NCBI GenBank assembly: GCA_943354075.1
Contig: CALRBL010000006.1
Span: 1-13,501, forward strand
From: Candidatus Nomurabacteria bacterium
GTDB taxonomy: Bacteria > Patescibacteriota > Minisyncoccia > Phycocordibacterales > CALRBL01
Direction: 5' to 3'
DNA: 13,501 nt
Program-made: the position numbers and the translations under genes
Shown: piece by piece, positions 13,012 to 13,501 of the stretch
How positions within the stretch are numbered: position 1 is the first letter of the stretch
How the letters are laid out: every line of letters begins with the position of its first letter
The notes under the pieces: model-generated
Told to the model about the DNA's origin: nothing
Seen by the model: only the letters and a program-made list of their open reading frames with translations
Database searches by the model: none

Positions 13012-13501
13012 TTATAGGGTGAGCGCAAGGTATTCGAGGATCATCTTCAGGGACGCCGATTGGTCGCGGCTGTACGACACGGCTTCTGCTTGTTTTTCAA
13101 GGCTTTTCCTCTCATTTTTTCCTTGGTTTTTCTCATATTCAAAACGAAGGAGTGACTCGATGAATAAGGTGATGTCTCCGCGTGAAACAGTCTCTTTTTC
13201 GAGTTCTGCAAAGATATCCTTCACTTTTGTAATTCTCGCCGCTTTCGAAAGTGTTAGAAATTCCTTGATGGAGAGATGGGCATCTTCGCTACCACCGCTA
13301 AGATGCCCATCACACTTCACCACACGAACACGAGAGAGAATGGTTGGTAGTACGCGCTTGGCGGAAGGCATGATGATGAAAAAGTGAGTATCTTCCCCTG
13401 GTTCTTCGAGTGTTTTCAAAAGTGCATTCGATGCTTCGCGAGTCATGCTTTCTGCTGAGATTATAAAAACTCGAATTCCTCTACCCATTTTCTTTTTTGA
13501 T
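13012..13501 (-). CDS. holB: DNA polymerase III delta' subunit (clamp loader), C-terminal part
   Basis: The frame is open to the right edge, so the start lies outside the window; the Met at 13488 is internal. The visible part carries the AAA+ clamp-loader signature VFIISAESMTREASNALLKTLEEPGEDTHFF followed by LPTILSRVRVV, which matches delta' and the related tau/gamma proteins. No zinc or P-loop part is in view, so delta' versus DnaX rests on the short tail and the form of the LLKTLEEP region. The remaining sequence is a helical collar-like domain ending SLKMILEYLALTL. Directly after the SR(V)R sensor segment, the product contains DGHLSGGSEDAHLS, encoded by an inverted pair of the dispersed repeat. 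Clamp loaders usually continue here into a short helix, so the loop is probably an insertion. Confidence 0.85.
   Translation of the reverse strand, partial: SKKKMGRGIRVFIISAESMTREASNALLKTLEEPGEDTHFFIIMPSAKRVLPTILSRVRVVKCDGHLSGGSEDAHLSIKEFLTLSKAARITKVKDIFAELEKETVSRGDITLFIESLLRFEYEKNQGKNERKSLEKQAEAVSYSRDQSASLKMILEYLALTL
13275..13311. repeat. Inverted pair of the GATGGGCATCTTAGC repeat inside the delta' gene
   Basis: GATGGGCATCTTCGC (13275-13289) faces GCTAAGATGCCCATC (13297-13311) across a 7-base loop, with one mismatch between the 15-base arms. The coding strand reads through it in frame as D-G-H-L-S-G-G-S-E-D-A-H-L. The mRNA should form a strong internal hairpin. The loop differs from the single-T loop at 2689, so the two pairs are not simple copies of one longer unit. 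Confidence 0.88.

Overview
The window looks like a piece of the main chromosome of a small-genome bacterium of the Candidate Phyla Radiation (Patescibacteria, most likely Parcubacteria-like). That placement is an inference from gene style: tightly packed and overlapping housekeeping genes, a short prolyl-tRNA synthetase without the bacterial editing insert, mreB-mreC running straight into PBP2 with no mreD, a LysRS with a non-standard motif 3, and start codons with almost no Shine-Dalgarno sequences. TGA, TAA and TAG all end genes normally, so there is no sign of UGA recoding. I see no rRNA, tRNA, CRISPR array, insertion sequence or prophage.

Every supported gene is on the minus strand, so it reads from high to low coordinates. 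(1) 13501-6155 is one long run: the 3' part of a DNA polymerase III delta' subunit gene, frr (ribosome recycling), rseP (site-2 protease), a small unknown acidic protein, proS, mreB, mreC and the elongasome transpeptidase PBP2 (mrdA). From proS to mrdA the genes overlap by 8, 29 and 23 bases. (2) A good promoter whose -35 box contains the mrdA stop codon drives greA, followed by lysS and a small unknown gene that overlaps the lysS end. (3) 3691-2705 is a stand-alone unit: its own promoter, a more GC-rich gene for an unknown exported protein, and a textbook intrinsic terminator. (4) 2594-1 is a reduced division (dcw) cluster: a promoter overlapped by five TGGKA boxes at one-helical-turn spacing (putative MraZ operator), then mraZ, rsmH, an ftsL-like gene and the first 266 codons of ftsI. 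Cell elongation (mreB, mreC, PBP2) and division (mraZ to ftsI) therefore lie close together, separated by transcription/translation genes.

The most unusual signal is not a gene. A 15-base word, GATGGGCATCTTAGC, occurs at four separate loci, in five exact copies and one with a single mismatch. At two loci it forms inverted pairs (one intergenic hairpin, one inside the delta' gene). It is also read in frame inside proS and supplies a possible -35 box in front of lysS. A second small palindromic word, CAATGCCAGACATTG, occurs twice in rsmH, once over the start codon and once as an apparent in-frame insertion. These could be a DNA-uptake-signal-like repeat, a Rickettsia-palindromic-element-like selfish repeat, or protein-binding sites. 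The sequence alone cannot decide.
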